From Acanthaster planci (Eukaryota; Echinodermata; Asteroidea; Valvatida; Acanthasteridae): a stretch of 59,359 nucleotides of DNA. The notes beneath the pieces are model-generated. The model searched no databases. It was given only the letters and a program-made list of their open reading frames with translations, and was not told where the DNA came from. Position numbers and translations under genes: made by a program. The stretch is taken from assembly GCF_001949145.1 (NCBI RefSeq), contig NW_019091360.1:320502-379860 (forward strand), given 5' to 3'. Positions within the stretch are counted from its first letter, which is position 1; each line of letters starts with the position of its first letter. Positions 44,166 through 53,921 of the stretch are shown piece by piece.

Positions 44166-44430
44166 ATTATGTGTAACAATCCAGTAGCTTGTACTGATTG
44201 TATTTCACAATCAGTTATTTGTTACCAGTGAGGAAACTCGATGAGAAATTATCTGTAACAATCCGGTAGCTTTATTGTATTTCACAATCAGTAATTTGTT
44301 ACTGGTGAGGAAAATCAATGAGAAATTATGTGTAACAATCCTGCAGCTTTATAGTATGTACAATTAGTCATTTGTTACTGATCAAAGAAATCAATATGAA
44401 ATTATATGTAACATTCTTATTTGTTACTGG
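44166..44430. repeat. Tandem repeat, unit 76-82 bp, about 3.3 copies
   Basis: Units start ATTAT(G/C/A)TGTAACA at 44166, 44248, 44325 and 44401. Each contains TCC.GTAGCTT (first copies), a TTCACAATCAGT stretch, ATTTGTTAC and GAGAAATTA. Within each unit TGTAACAA and TTTGTTAC are complementary, so each can fold as a hairpin. Spacing and lack of constant spacers rule out a CRISPR array. Confidence 0.8.
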
Positions 44431-45035
44431 TTGTCTGTCCTATGGTTTCATCATTTTTTTAAAGTGTTATCTAAGTTAAAAGTTTATCTTGTTAATGAAT
44501 TTGGAAAATTATGTTACTTCATTTGTTTCTTTGAGATTTCTTGTGGGAGAGGCTGTGAAAGGTCAGCCTTTTTATTTAGGCCTGTGGGTTACAGTCAGAT
44601 CTTTTCATGAACCAAATCTTTTAATGCGTGTCGATTCCAATATACAGAATTTTTATACAATCAAATTCTCGGTAATATTTTATATCACAACTCGTCAAGA
44701 TCCATTAATTAAGGTATACTGCCATTATCCTAGTGATGTAAATCTTACTCTGGTGACGAATGTATCACTGGCTAGAGAAGTGTGTGGAAAAGGTACTGAT
44801 TTAAATTGAAATCAAAACTTTGGTCTATATTATGATGGCTGTCATCAGTTGCCTTTCGTCAGAAAGTGTCCATACATTTTTTCTGAGGTTTCCGTAAGAT
44901 GGTTTCTTGTTCGTGAATACTAAGTAGCATACCAAGTGAATTGATTTTCGGTAAAAGAATTGATTCATTCAGACAACTGGGCAATGGCTGCATTAGTTTA
45001 GTAGTAGGGATAGGAGAGTTCTGGACCACACGCCC
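44431..45035. other. Gene-free stretch before P2
   Basis: About 600 bp of AT-rich DNA between the tandem repeat and the first P2 terminal unit. A 106-codon open frame at 44489-44809 has no recognised motif and no neighbour support. The true outer end of P2 may be hidden here but cannot be placed. Confidence 0.4.
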
Positions 45036-45039
45036 TTTT

Positions 45040-45228
45040 AACCCCCTTTTACCCACCACACTCACCGGGGATTCCCACTCACCTTTTGACCCAGGCGCAC
45101 TTTTCCTGTAAACAACTCGTGACTCGACGCTAACCCCCTTTCACCCACACGCGCTGGGGATTTCCACTTCACTGACCTTGACCTTTTGACCCCGGCTCAC
45201 GTTTTTGTAAACAACTCGTGACTAGCAC
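45040..45228. repeat. P2 left terminal tandem repeat (two units of about 91-98 bp)
   Basis: Unit 1 (45040-45130) and unit 2 (45131-45228) both read TAACCCCCTTT.ACCCAC, then GGGGATT.CCACT, CCTTTTGACCC, a GC-rich stretch, and TGTAAACAACTCGTGACT. Diverged versions occur at the left end of P1. Subrepeats are common inside Polinton terminal inverted repeats; the matching right end is outside the window. Confidence 0.75.
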
Positions 45229-45435
45229 CGATCGCACCACTGCAATTACTCACAAACAAAAAAGGGACTTCCCGTCGACCGGAACTGTGACCTCAACTTA
45301 AAGCATGACTCTGTTCAAAGCAAAACACGCTATGTTTACAACCGCCTTAAATAAATGGCCCATATATAAAAATAACAATATAAAAAAACATGTCAAGTCA
45401 AGTCGTCAGACAAAATGATAAAAATTTTAGAGACC

Positions 45436-45452
45436 TACATATAAATAGAGAC
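45436..45452 (+). promoter_or_regulatory. TATA-like box upstream of P2 polymerase
   Basis: TACATATAAATAGAGAC directly precedes the ATG at 45453 and matches P1 at 22292-22308. Conservation of the box between diverged copies, and its position, make it the likely core promoter of the polymerase gene. Confidence 0.5.
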
Positions 45453-48400
45453 ATGAGCAACCCACAACACCGACCTCTACTAACGAACTTTAATCGATTT
45501 AAGAAGGCGTTTTTAGAAGATTTTGTCAAGCGATATAATATTCCATTACCGGCACCAAAAACAACCAAAACCCGTAAATCTCAGACTAAACCTGAGCTCA
45601 TTGAAGCCATACGGGCAGATCAAAAACAATTTAGGTACCTCCCGCGTCAGTCATATCGGCAGCTGTTGAAAACGGTTCAAAAATATGATAATATTCCTTT
45701 TGCAAACAAAGACAGATATGTCAAACAGGACTTTATTGAAGCGATTTAAGCTTACACTCGGCCCAAGGAAATTGCGGAAGTCGACATTAGAAACGTCAGG
45801 CGCTTTCAGGGTAATTTTCGCAATTTGGAATTGGTACATCCGAGTCGTTTCTTTGAATACGATTTGATACAATTTTTTGATTTTAACAAAACTTTCATCG
45901 AGAAAAACGCTTTGGAAGAACTAAAAGAAATTGGTTCGTACAAATTGCAAACGAATATCAAAGTTCAGTTTAGATTGGAAAAACCCGAAAAAAATGAATT
46001 TGGCGTATTCCCCTTTCCGAGCGACAACGATGCAGTCGCAAATAAAACCGACGTTAAAAATGCACTCACTGACCAGAGGGAAAAACAAATAAAAGAGGTG
46101 GAGGCTCATACACAAAAAGGCTCGGGTTGGATCTTTGACAAAGTCGTCGCTTTCTACATCAACGTGGTTAAATATAATCCAGTGGGTTCTTCTTACATTC
46201 AGTTGCCTAAGGAACTGTTAGACAAAAAAGCAATCATAAATGTCGAAAATAAAGATCAAGAATGTATCCGATGGGCATTGCGGGCAGCTTTAAAATTATA
46301 TTCTGACAACGTCAAAAGCAAAATTGAAGTTAATCCAAAATATAAAATACATGACGAGCGAACATCGACTTACAGGTCAGAATCAGATGGTTTAAATTTT
46401 ACAAACATAAGCTTTCCAACACCGGTTTCACAAATCCCACGTATCGAATCGCAAAATAACTTGGCGCTCAATGTGTTTGGTTACATCAAAAAAGACGGTC
46501 TTTACATTCTTTACAAAAGCAAGCGTCCAGAAGAACCGATCAATTTACTTTATTTTACCCGAGATGACGAAAATAACTATTGTTGGATTAAAAACTTTTC
46601 TCGGTTGACGAGTGATATCGATCATCACAACGGCCAAAAACACTGGTGTTTTAATTGCATGTCGCATTTCCAAACGGAAGGAAAGTTAATCAGACACAAA
46701 GAAGATTGTCAAGGCTTAAACGTTCCCACATGTACGGTCGAGTTGCCGGCCAAAGGCGAGAATGTACTCAAGTTCAAAAATTACAAAAATAAACAAGACG
46801 CGCCTTTTGTTATTTACGCCGATTTTGAGTCTGTTTTAGAAAAATTACCACTGACAGCGAGCGATACAAACACGGTCAAAACACAGATTCACAAGCCTTG
46901 CGGATACTCATACGCGGTCGTCAGATGCGATGGAGTTTGCACTAGCCAAAAGAATTACAGGGGTCAAGACGCGGCTGTTAATTTTATACGGTCACTTTCT
47001 CAGGAAACAAAGAAGATCAACGAAACGTTTAAAAACAAAGCGAAGTTGATCTGGTCACCCGAGTTACAAAAATTCTACGAAAAATGTAATAGCTGTTGGA
47101 TCTGCGAAAAGTTGACAGATCGAGCGAAAGCGAACGAGCGAAGCGAGCGGAGCAACGAGCGTAGCGAGCATCACCGAGCGGAAGAATCTCAATGCCAGTG
47201 TGACATTCCAAATGAACCAAAAACAAAAGCTGACAAAATTGATTTCTGTCATAAAAATGAAGCTGGGTTAAGAGAATGGGTATGTTTAGATTGCAAAAAG
47301 CCCATCAATAATTTTAGAAAGGTTAGGGATCATTGTCACGTGACGGGGAAGTACCGAGGCCCAGCGCACGCCAGTTGTAATCTCAAGTTAAGAATAGTGG
47401 TCAATCAAACACCCATTCCGGTGATTTTACATAATTTAGAAAAATATGACGCACATTTAATCATGCAAGGCGCTCACAAATTTTACGGGAAATCAATCAA
47501 GTTGATCGCTAAAAATACTGAAAATTACATTTCGTTTTCTTTCGGCCAACTCAGGTTTTTAGACCCATTTCATTTCATGGCGGCTTCGCTAGATCGGTTG
47601 GTTAAAAATTGTTCACCCGATGATTTTAACTTATTATGCGAAAGGTTTCCAAATAACAGTCATTTACTCTTGGACAAAGGAATTTATCCCAATGAGTATA
47701 TCGATTCCTTTGATCGATTTCAAGAAACAAAACTCCCGCCAGTAGATGCTTTCTATAGCTCTTTAAAGCAGGGAGGAACAACCGAACAAGAATACGCTCG
47801 TTCGGAAACAGTATGACAAGCCTTTGGTTGTAAAAACTTAGGCGACTACCATGACCTATACGTGGAAACGGACGTGTTATTGCTAGCGGCTGTTTTTGAA
47901 AACTTTCGGAAGGTATGTAAACAACACTACAGCCTTGACCCAGCCAACTATTACACATCACCGGGTCTGTCGTGGGATGCACTCTTAAAACATTCGGGGT
48001 ACAGCTGGAACTATTAACCGACATTGATAAGCATTTGTTCTTCGAAAGGGCAAAAAGGGGTGGAATTTCTTCTGTAGGAGCCGAACGATATGCAAAGGCC
48101 AATAATCCAGAACTACCTGACTACAACCCGAATAAGCCAGAGTCACAGATCATGTACCTAGACGCAAATAATTTATACGGCTGGGCGATGAGCAAATATC
48201 TGCCTGTAGGGGAATTTACCTGGGAAACAGACTTAGAATAATTTACATACTATTACATCCAAGAGTTGCGACTAACTGACGACTATGGTTACATGTTTGA
48301 GATTACTATGGATTACCCGGAACGTCACCATGACAAACACAATGACTTTCCACTTGCACCCGAAAATATGTCGGTCCCGAATGAATGGCTTTCGAGCTAT

Positions 48401-49452
48401 CAACAAAATTTAATTAGCAACGGAGTAGCGAGCGAAGCGACCTCGGTAGACAAACTCGTGGTCACTTTGGACACCAAACGAAAATATGTGTGCCATTATC
48501 GTACATTGCAAAAATATCTCAAACTCGGGTTGTGGATCAAAGAAGTTCACCGAGTATTGAAATTCCGTCAAAAGCCGTGGATGAAAAGCTATATTGACAA
48601 AAACACAAAATTGCGCAAATTGGCCAAATCTGATTTTGAGAAAGACTTTTTCAAATTGATGAATAACTCAGTCTTTGGCAAGACGATGGAAAATGTCAGA
48701 TATCGAATTGACGGTCATTTACTGAGAGACGTACAGGATCCGATAAGTACAGAAAATTAACTTATAAACCAAATTACAAATCGACGGTACCATTTGAGGA
48801 GTGCGAGCTTTCGTTTGTGGAGATGTACCGAACCAAAACAAAATTAAATAAGCCAATCTATTGCGGTGTAAGTATTCTCGATATCTCAAAAACATTGATG
48901 TACGATTTCTACTACAACGAGCTAAAAGCCAATTTTGGTGAGGGGGTACGCTTACTTTACACGGACACTGATTCTCTATTAGACCAGATCGAGCGAAGCT
49001 CACACGGTTTAAACGGCTACCTAAACGAAAAGCGCAATTTGTTTGACTTTAGTAATTACCCACCCGATCATCAACTTTACAGCACCAAAAATAAAAAAGT
49101 CATAGGCAAAATGAAAGACGAATTTGGTGGCGAAACAATTTTAGAAGCCGTTTGCATCAGACCAAAAATGTATTCGGTTCTGACGGTCGATCAAAATTTA
49201 AAGAAGGCGAAAGGGGTCACAAAAGTAGTAACCGAGAAACGGTTAACCAACGAGATGTATAAAAGCTGCCTATTTGACCGGGTTTCTTATTTCAATAAAC
49301 AGCCATTATTTAGATCGGACAAACATCGGGTGTTTACTCTGTCCCAAAACAAACTAATCCTCTCGCCGTTGGACACAAAGCACTACATATTGCCGAATGG
49401 AATCGATACGTTAGCTTACGGGCATAAGCGAATCGAAGCGAACCCAAGCTAA
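45453..49452 (+). pseudogene. Polinton family B DNA polymerase, P2 (several breaks)
   Basis: Protein-primed replicative polymerase. I chose the ATG at 45453 because P1 aligns from there just after the TATA-like box; an upstream in-frame ATG lies at 45390. Order: N-terminal region with an RNVRRFQGN block, ExoI YADFES at 46814-46831, CWICEKL and a Cys/His insert with RKVRDHCHVTGKYRGPAH (about 47315-47370, endonuclease-VII-like HNH), ExoII HNLEKYDAH near 47432, motif A DANNLYGWAM near 48160, motif B KLMNNSVFGKT near 48655, motif C YTDTDSLL near 48958. Breaks: in-frame stops at 45747-45749, 47814-47816 and 48239-48241, frameshifts near 48000 and 48755. Several GAGCGAAGC-type repeats add Ser/Glu/Arg-rich peptides (47120-47181, 48424-48445, 48989-49000, 49426-49444). 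Confidence 0.92.
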
Positions 49453-49489
49453 TCAACAACGAAGCTACTCCCGTTATTACTCAGGTAAT

Positions 49490-50330
49490 TCGGTATCTTC
49501 GGGTACGACCTGAAGTTCCTCTTTGACGAAACTCCTATTTGGGCCGTTTAATAGATAATACAAAGTCTGGAGGTAGTTCTCTTTGACGCTCGCTTCGCTC
49601 GCTCACAGGTGCACTGGGTGTTTGGCTCGCTACGCTCGCTAATTTTATAGCTTCTGCAGGAACGGCATCGATTAAACGCGTTTTTTCCTCGTTTAACGAT
49701 TTCACGACCTGGGGCAAACGTTCTACCCATTCAACGTTTCGCTCACCCACGTTTATCATTTCTTGAGCGTATTGATGGCCGAATAAACGCTCGGCTAAAG
49801 TGCAGTTAAACCTTTCCACGAGTCCTTGAGATCTGTGAACACCCGGCACACCCACTTGAATTTGTACTTTATTTTTTGCCATTAACTTTTTAAACTCGCC
49901 TTTGAATTCAGATCCCGAGTCTACTATTCCGAATTTGGGCCAGGTCAGAGCTGATCGTTCGTAAATTTTCTTGGTCGCTTCGCTCACTTGCTCAGCGGTT
50001 TTACTGGTCAACGGCTCGGCTTTTTTATACCGGGAATCCACGTCTATCATGGTCGGTATTTAAACGTTTTTCTTTTAACGCGGTCCCAGGGTAAATAAAG
50101 TACGTCCATTTGATGCGCGTAATTAGGTTCGACCGATTCTGATTGCAACATTGTAGGTCTGGGTACGTAATTTGGTTTTGGTAAATATATTTGCCAAATG
50201 GCCTGCTTTTTTAGCCAGTTCCTGATAACTGATTTGTCAGCACCGGTATTTTGTGTAGATGATCGACCGCGCTTTCTCCTCGCCAGTAACCCTGTGGGCT
50301 GTAAAACAACTTGGAAAATTCTCTCTCCAT
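49490..50330 (-). pseudogene. Polinton integrase (rve family), P2 (frameshifted, tail deleted)
   Basis: Start at 50330 (MEREFSKLFYSPQGYWRGES) after CTTATTTTAAA. A frameshift near 50255 interrupts the N-terminal region and another near 50050 precedes the core. The core reads IDVDSRY (first Asp), IVDSGSEFKGEF (second Asp) and QGLVERFN (Glu, 35 positions after the second Asp): an apparently complete DDE triad. The C-terminus has GAGCGAAGC-type insertions (SERSERQ) and then runs from LPPDF into the terminal LLNGPNRSFVKEE. Compared with P1 about 50 residues are missing, including the PGEQEGG/RATDPVW segment. Divergent or co-oriented neighbours differ from P1 because the adjacent gene is inverted. 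Confidence 0.88.
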
Positions 50331-50341
50331 TTTAAAATAAG

Positions 50342-50761
50342 TTACGCAAATCGATAAGCTAAGAAACCGACCAAGGCCGTCCCGGATATAATTCAAACAA
50401 ACTCGCGACTTTTTTGATCTTCGGAAGGCTCGTAAAAATCGGACAATTAAGGCTCTGGCGGTAATGGGGTAATACTCTTACCGGTCAATTTCGAATAAGC
50501 TAGTAGGGATTCGTCCACGTTTACAAATGTCTGCTGACTCGCGCGTTCTTGTCGCATTCGTTCGTTTAAAAAATCTAGCATGTGTACGCGGTATAGTTCC
50601 CAGGATTCCTTCGCTTGCGCCAATTGCTCCAACGCGAGGTCGTGTCGCTTTCGTTCTTCGTCGACTTTACTTTTTGATAAACTGCTAAATAAAAAATTTG
50701 AGTCCGTGAATGCCAAGCCGTTTACTATCGCTCCTTCCACCATCATCAAAGCACTAGCCAT
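50342..50761 (-). pseudogene. Small tail-anchored coiled-coil protein, P2 (inverted relative to P1)
   Basis: Homologue of P1 27350-27772 but on the opposite strand relative to the rest of the element. The start at 50761 follows TACTTCAACCTTATTTTAAAA. Conserved blocks: ERKRHDLALEQLAQAKESW, MLDFLNERMRQER, TFVNVDES and PLPPEP, then after a stop (50447-50449) LSDFYEPSEDQKSREFV, another stop, and the membrane tail ISGTALVGFLAYRFA. Its end is only 12 bp from the integrase start. Function unknown. Confidence 0.7.
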
Positions 50762-50788
50762 TTTTAAAATAAGGTTGAAGTAAATTAA

Positions 50789-50996
50789 ATGAATAGCGAA
50801 GTTAAAGATCAATTGTCGGAGATTCAAGCAGACCTAAGCAACCTCGAGCAGATGTTGGGTGATATGTGTGCCGATATAGACCACATCGGTGATATGGTTT
50901 CAGAGACCCCGGCAAAGTGAAAAATACGAAGACCTGTTTTTTACGGTCGGTGTATCCTTAATCGCATTTTCTTTTCTTTTTAAAATATTTCAATAA
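50789..50996 (+). pseudogene. Small coiled-coil membrane protein, P2
   Basis: Homologue of P1 27880-28116. SEVKDQLSEIQADLSNLEQM starts the coiled coil. The frame stops at about 50918-50920; another frame continues with DLFFTVGVSLIAFSFLFKIF and a stop at 50994-50996, so one small indel separates coil and membrane anchor. Only 27 bp separate its ATG from the divergent ATG at 50761, so the two genes share a bidirectional promoter region. Confidence 0.6.
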
Positions 50997-51032
50997 GAAT
51001 AGTAAATAAGAATATTATATTATAAAAGTAAT

Positions 51033-52300
51033 ATGTCACAACAATACACCAAAAAGCTAAACCCGAGCAGGCGTCTAAAGGTTCCTCGCGCGATCAAAGG
51101 CGAAAGGCGCGAAGTAACCATTACGCATAATCCGAGTACCATAGCCGCGGGTCACACGTTAAACGTACAATTTCCGGCCCTAGGCACGGACGACATCATT
51201 GTACCCGGCACCGCGAAACTGGCTTTTAAACTTGATCTAGAGGGCGCTTCGGACGATAACAGGACAGTTTATAACAACGTGGCGAGAAACCTGGTTTCGG
51301 AAATAAACGTTAGTCTACAGGGAAACAAAATCGTAAGTTACCGAGATGCGGACGTATTTCACAATTTTAAGGACAATTGGCTACCCCTGTCGCAGACTAA
51401 AAATATGGCGTACTTTGGTTTGGAAAAGGAGAACGTGGCCATGATACGTGTTGGTGCTGGCGACAAAAACGAAGCCGAAAACAACGGTAAAGATAAAGCG
51501 ATTGCCGATGCTTTTAAAAACAGATACACGATTCCACTGGACACGCCTTTGTTGACGGATCATTCTCCCTTTTACCCGTCGTGGTTTAAAGAGCCTCTGA
51601 CGTATCAACTGACTTTTAACGGGCACGACAAAGTGGCCAACTCGTCAGATACAGCCGCAGAATACTCCATTTCGGACCTGACCCTGGAATACGAAGTTGT
51701 TACTAATCGAGATTTGGCGCAAACAGTAAAAAATAAAAAAAAAGCGATGTATTACCTATTCGACCGGGTGCATTCCTGGAAGAAGCAAGCGGTAAACAAG
51801 TCTGACACGCTTTGGAACATCAGCATCGACAAACGATCAAGAGCTTGAAAGGAATTTTGATCCTGTTTAAAGACCCGGCTATTAAAACCCCCCAGAGATT
51901 TTATAAACCGCATATAACAAAAACGATTGTGACGGTCGAAGGTAAACCGAATCAACTTTATTCGCAGGGTCTGTTTGAATACCAACATTGGAACGAAATT
52001 ACAAAATATTCTGGCGATTCGGATAGAGAATCGGCTAGAGCGGTGGCCAAGGACCTAAACTTAACCGGAGTAGATATGGCCGAATACTTAAGAGATAAGT
52101 ACGGTCTGTGGCTCGATTTCAGAAGTTCCGACGATAACAGCGCTCATAGATCGGGTAGACCACTAGGCGGCAAAGGAGATATATCGATTCAAATGGAAAG
52201 AGCGAGCGAAACCGCGGGACCGCTGACGATGTACGTGTTTCTGGTGATGGACTTGCAACTCACGGTTGAGGACGGTAATTTTAAGAGCTTGGTTTATTAA
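51033..52300 (+). pseudogene. Major-capsid-like protein, P2 (one frameshift)
   Basis: About 420 residues with a single frameshift near 51835; the downstream frame resumes at the equivalent codon. Start at 51033 follows AATATTATATTATAAAAGTA. N-terminal basic stretch (KKLNPSRRLKVPRAIKGERR), then beta-rich segments including LQGNKIVSYRDADVFHNFKD, FKEPLTYQLTF, ISDLTLEYEVV, IKSLKGILILFKD, KPNQLYSQGLFEYQHW and DKYGLWLDFRSSDDNSAHR. Ends with LTVEDGNFKSLVY. The two-fold repetition of beta-rich halves and the RSSDD..H region match a capsid-like protein common in invertebrate Polintons. Double jelly-roll fold is inferred and should be tested by structure prediction. Next to the packaging ATPase, as usual for the capsid operon. 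Confidence 0.75.
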
Positions 52301-52400
52301 AAAAATGAGCGAGCGTAGCGAAGCGAAGCGAGAAACGAGCGAAGCGAGTGTTACCGAAGCGAATGAACGAAGCGAACAACGAGCGAAGCGAGCGAATGAA

Positions 52401-53042
52401 ATGAAAAATTTTAGTAGACCATACTTTTACAAGAATCTGCATTGTGCATTGATCGTGGGTGAGACGGGTAGCGGGAAGACTAACTGGATTTTAAATCTTT
52501 TAGAGACTGAATATAAATTCGCGTTTGAAGCTATCGTGATCATCTGCCCGACGCTTTTTAAGAATAAAACGTATTTAGAACGCCCGTGGATATACACCGA
52601 CGAAAACGTTTACCTGTGTGATTTAGATCGGGAAAGACTAGAATTAAACGAGTCAATCGAACTTTATCAAAAAATATTCGACGAAACGAACACGTTGTTT
52701 ATTATCGACGACTGCGCAGCTGATCAGTTTATTAAGTACCGAAAGAAATCTAAGAGTAGCAATACGTGCGCTTTCAGTAAGATGGCGTTCTCAGGCCGAC
52801 ATTACCTTCACAGCTGCTGGCTACTTACCCAAAAGTACAATTCGGTGCTAAAAGATTTCAGAGAGAATACGGCATGGACCGCTATTTTTCATTGCAAAGA
52901 TAGATCGTCCTTTGACCAATGTCTGGATGAGAATGACGTAGTACCGGACGAAAAACGTGATCAAATAAAAAAATATTTACGAGACGTGAAATTTAGTAAG
53001 CTAATTTTAAATACGGAGACACCGGTGAGCTATTTCGTTTAG
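52401..53042 (+). CDS. Packaging ATPase (FtsK/HerA superfamily), P2
   Basis: Intact frame of 213 residues from the ATG at 52401 (KNFSRPYFYKN), chosen because P1 aligns from there. An in-frame ATG at 52305 would add 32 residues made entirely of Ser/Glu/Arg-rich micro-repeat peptide. Walker A GETGSGKTNWILNLLE at residues about 20-35; Walker B LFIIDDCAAD near residue 100; the arginine-rich and sensor region SGRHYLHSCWLLTQ follows near residue 140. Length and motifs fit the genome-packaging ATPases of Polintons and related viruses, which use ATP to move DNA into the capsid. Unlike P1 it keeps the whole core. Confidence 0.9.
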   Translation: MKNFSRPYFYKNLHCALIVGETGSGKTNWILNLLETEYKFAFEAIVIICPTLFKNKTYLERPWIYTDENVYLCDLDRERLELNESIELYQKIFDETNTLFIIDDCAADQFIKYRKKSKSSNTCAFSKMAFSGRHYLHSCWLLTQKYNSVLKDFRENTAWTAIFHCKDRSSFDQCLDENDVVPDEKRDQIKKYLRDVKFSKLILNTETPVSYFV

Positions 53043-53087
53043 TAAAATTGAGAATTTTTTTTAAAAATACTACTAATAAAAGTAACG

Positions 53088-53672
53088 ATGAAAAAGAATT
53101 GCGTTAAGTGTCGTTGGCTTTCAGACTGGACAAACTTTAAAACGCAGAAAACAGGCAAAATTAACTCGACTTGTAACGATTGTATCGAGAAAATACGAGC
53201 TTATCAAGCGTTAAACAAGTGCCCGCACGGGAAGCAGGGATCTCAGTGTGTGGAATGCAACGGATCGTCAATTTGCGAACACAGGCTACTAAGATATGCT
53301 TGTAAACGTTGTGGTGGAGGTGGCATCTGTCTGCATGGAAAACAGAGGTCATATTGCAAGATTTGTTCTGACCCGATTGAAGTAAAGATTAGAAGATGGA
53401 TTAACACCGCTCGCAAATTAGATAAGAAGTATGGCCGATTTGAACCTAATTATTTGATCGACACACACTTTTGCCGTGGTTTGATCAAAGATTGCAAGGT
53501 TCGAATGCAATTCTTAGAGAACAAAGATGACTTGTGTACCATTGAATGATTAGATAACAAAATCGGTCACATTAAGTCTAACGTTGTGCTTTGCTGCTTG
53601 AGTTGTAACTATAAAAGGAAGTCTGATAAGTTAATTGTTACGTCGTCTAATGATTTAAAAATTGGCTACTAA
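53088..53672 (+). pseudogene. HNH endonuclease with zinc-binding repeats, only in P2
   Basis: A 195-codon frame with one in-frame TGA at 53547-53549. Three repeats of the pattern C-x-H-x6/7-C-x2-C occur (CPHGKQGSQCVEC, CEHRLLRYACKRC, CLHGKQRSYCKIC). The C-terminal part, after the stop, has GHIKSNVVLCCLSCNYKR, which is the usual end of His-Me/HNH-type nucleases of large DNA viruses. P1 has no trace of this gene between the ATPase and the miniprotein, so it was gained by P2 or deleted cleanly in P1. It could be a homing-type endonuclease or DNA-repair nuclease. Flanks are normal intergenic DNA. Confidence 0.72.
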
Positions 53673-53762
53673 ATATCTATTAACTACCTAACTTTTGTTA
53701 TAGCTAGGCTACGTCAGCCTAGTTACAACTTTTTTTATTTTAGTTATAACAAATAAGCAACA

Positions 53763-53921
53763 ATGTTTGAGCTAGTTCAACTACTTATTCAGTTAGTTAT
53801 AGCAGCTAACCTGACCTACCTTACGATCGAGTACATACGGTTAAAGCACGCCTACAAGAAATTTAAAAATCATATAATTAAATGGACGATATCAAAAGCA
53901 TTCTCACCGAGCGAAGCGTAG
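53763..53921 (+). CDS. 52-residue membrane miniprotein, P2
   Basis: ATG at 53763, stop at 53919-53921, overlapping the next gene (start 53882) by 40 bases in another frame. The N-terminal half is one hydrophobic helix (FELVQLLIQLVIAANLTYLT), the rest basic. The same helix, with IAANLTY and EY., is recognisable in P1 (29867-29950), where both start and frame are lost. Conservation and overlap suggest a real virion or egress membrane peptide. The last residues lie in the GAGCGAAGC repeat. Confidence 0.55.
   Translation: MFELVQLLIQLVIAANLTYLTIEYIRLKHAYKKFKNHIIKWTISKAFSPSEA

Noticed and set aside
44166-44430. Regular repeats resembling a CRISPR array
   Set aside because: Whole units repeat with no unique spacers and variable period in a metazoan genome; it is an ordinary tandem repeat.
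47814-47816. TGA in the P2 polymerase as a recoded codon
   Set aside because: Other breaks in the same gene are TAA stops and frameshifts, so simple decay explains it better than recoding.
50342-50761. P2 minus-strand coiled-coil gene as an antisense shadow of a plus-strand gene
   Set aside because: Its protein aligns well with the plus-strand P1 gene 27350-27772, so the minus frame is the real one and the cassette is inverted.
52305-52400. Ser/Glu/Arg-rich N-terminal extension of the ATPase as a functional domain
   Set aside because: It consists wholly of the dispersed micro-repeat and is absent from P1; the conserved start is at 52401.
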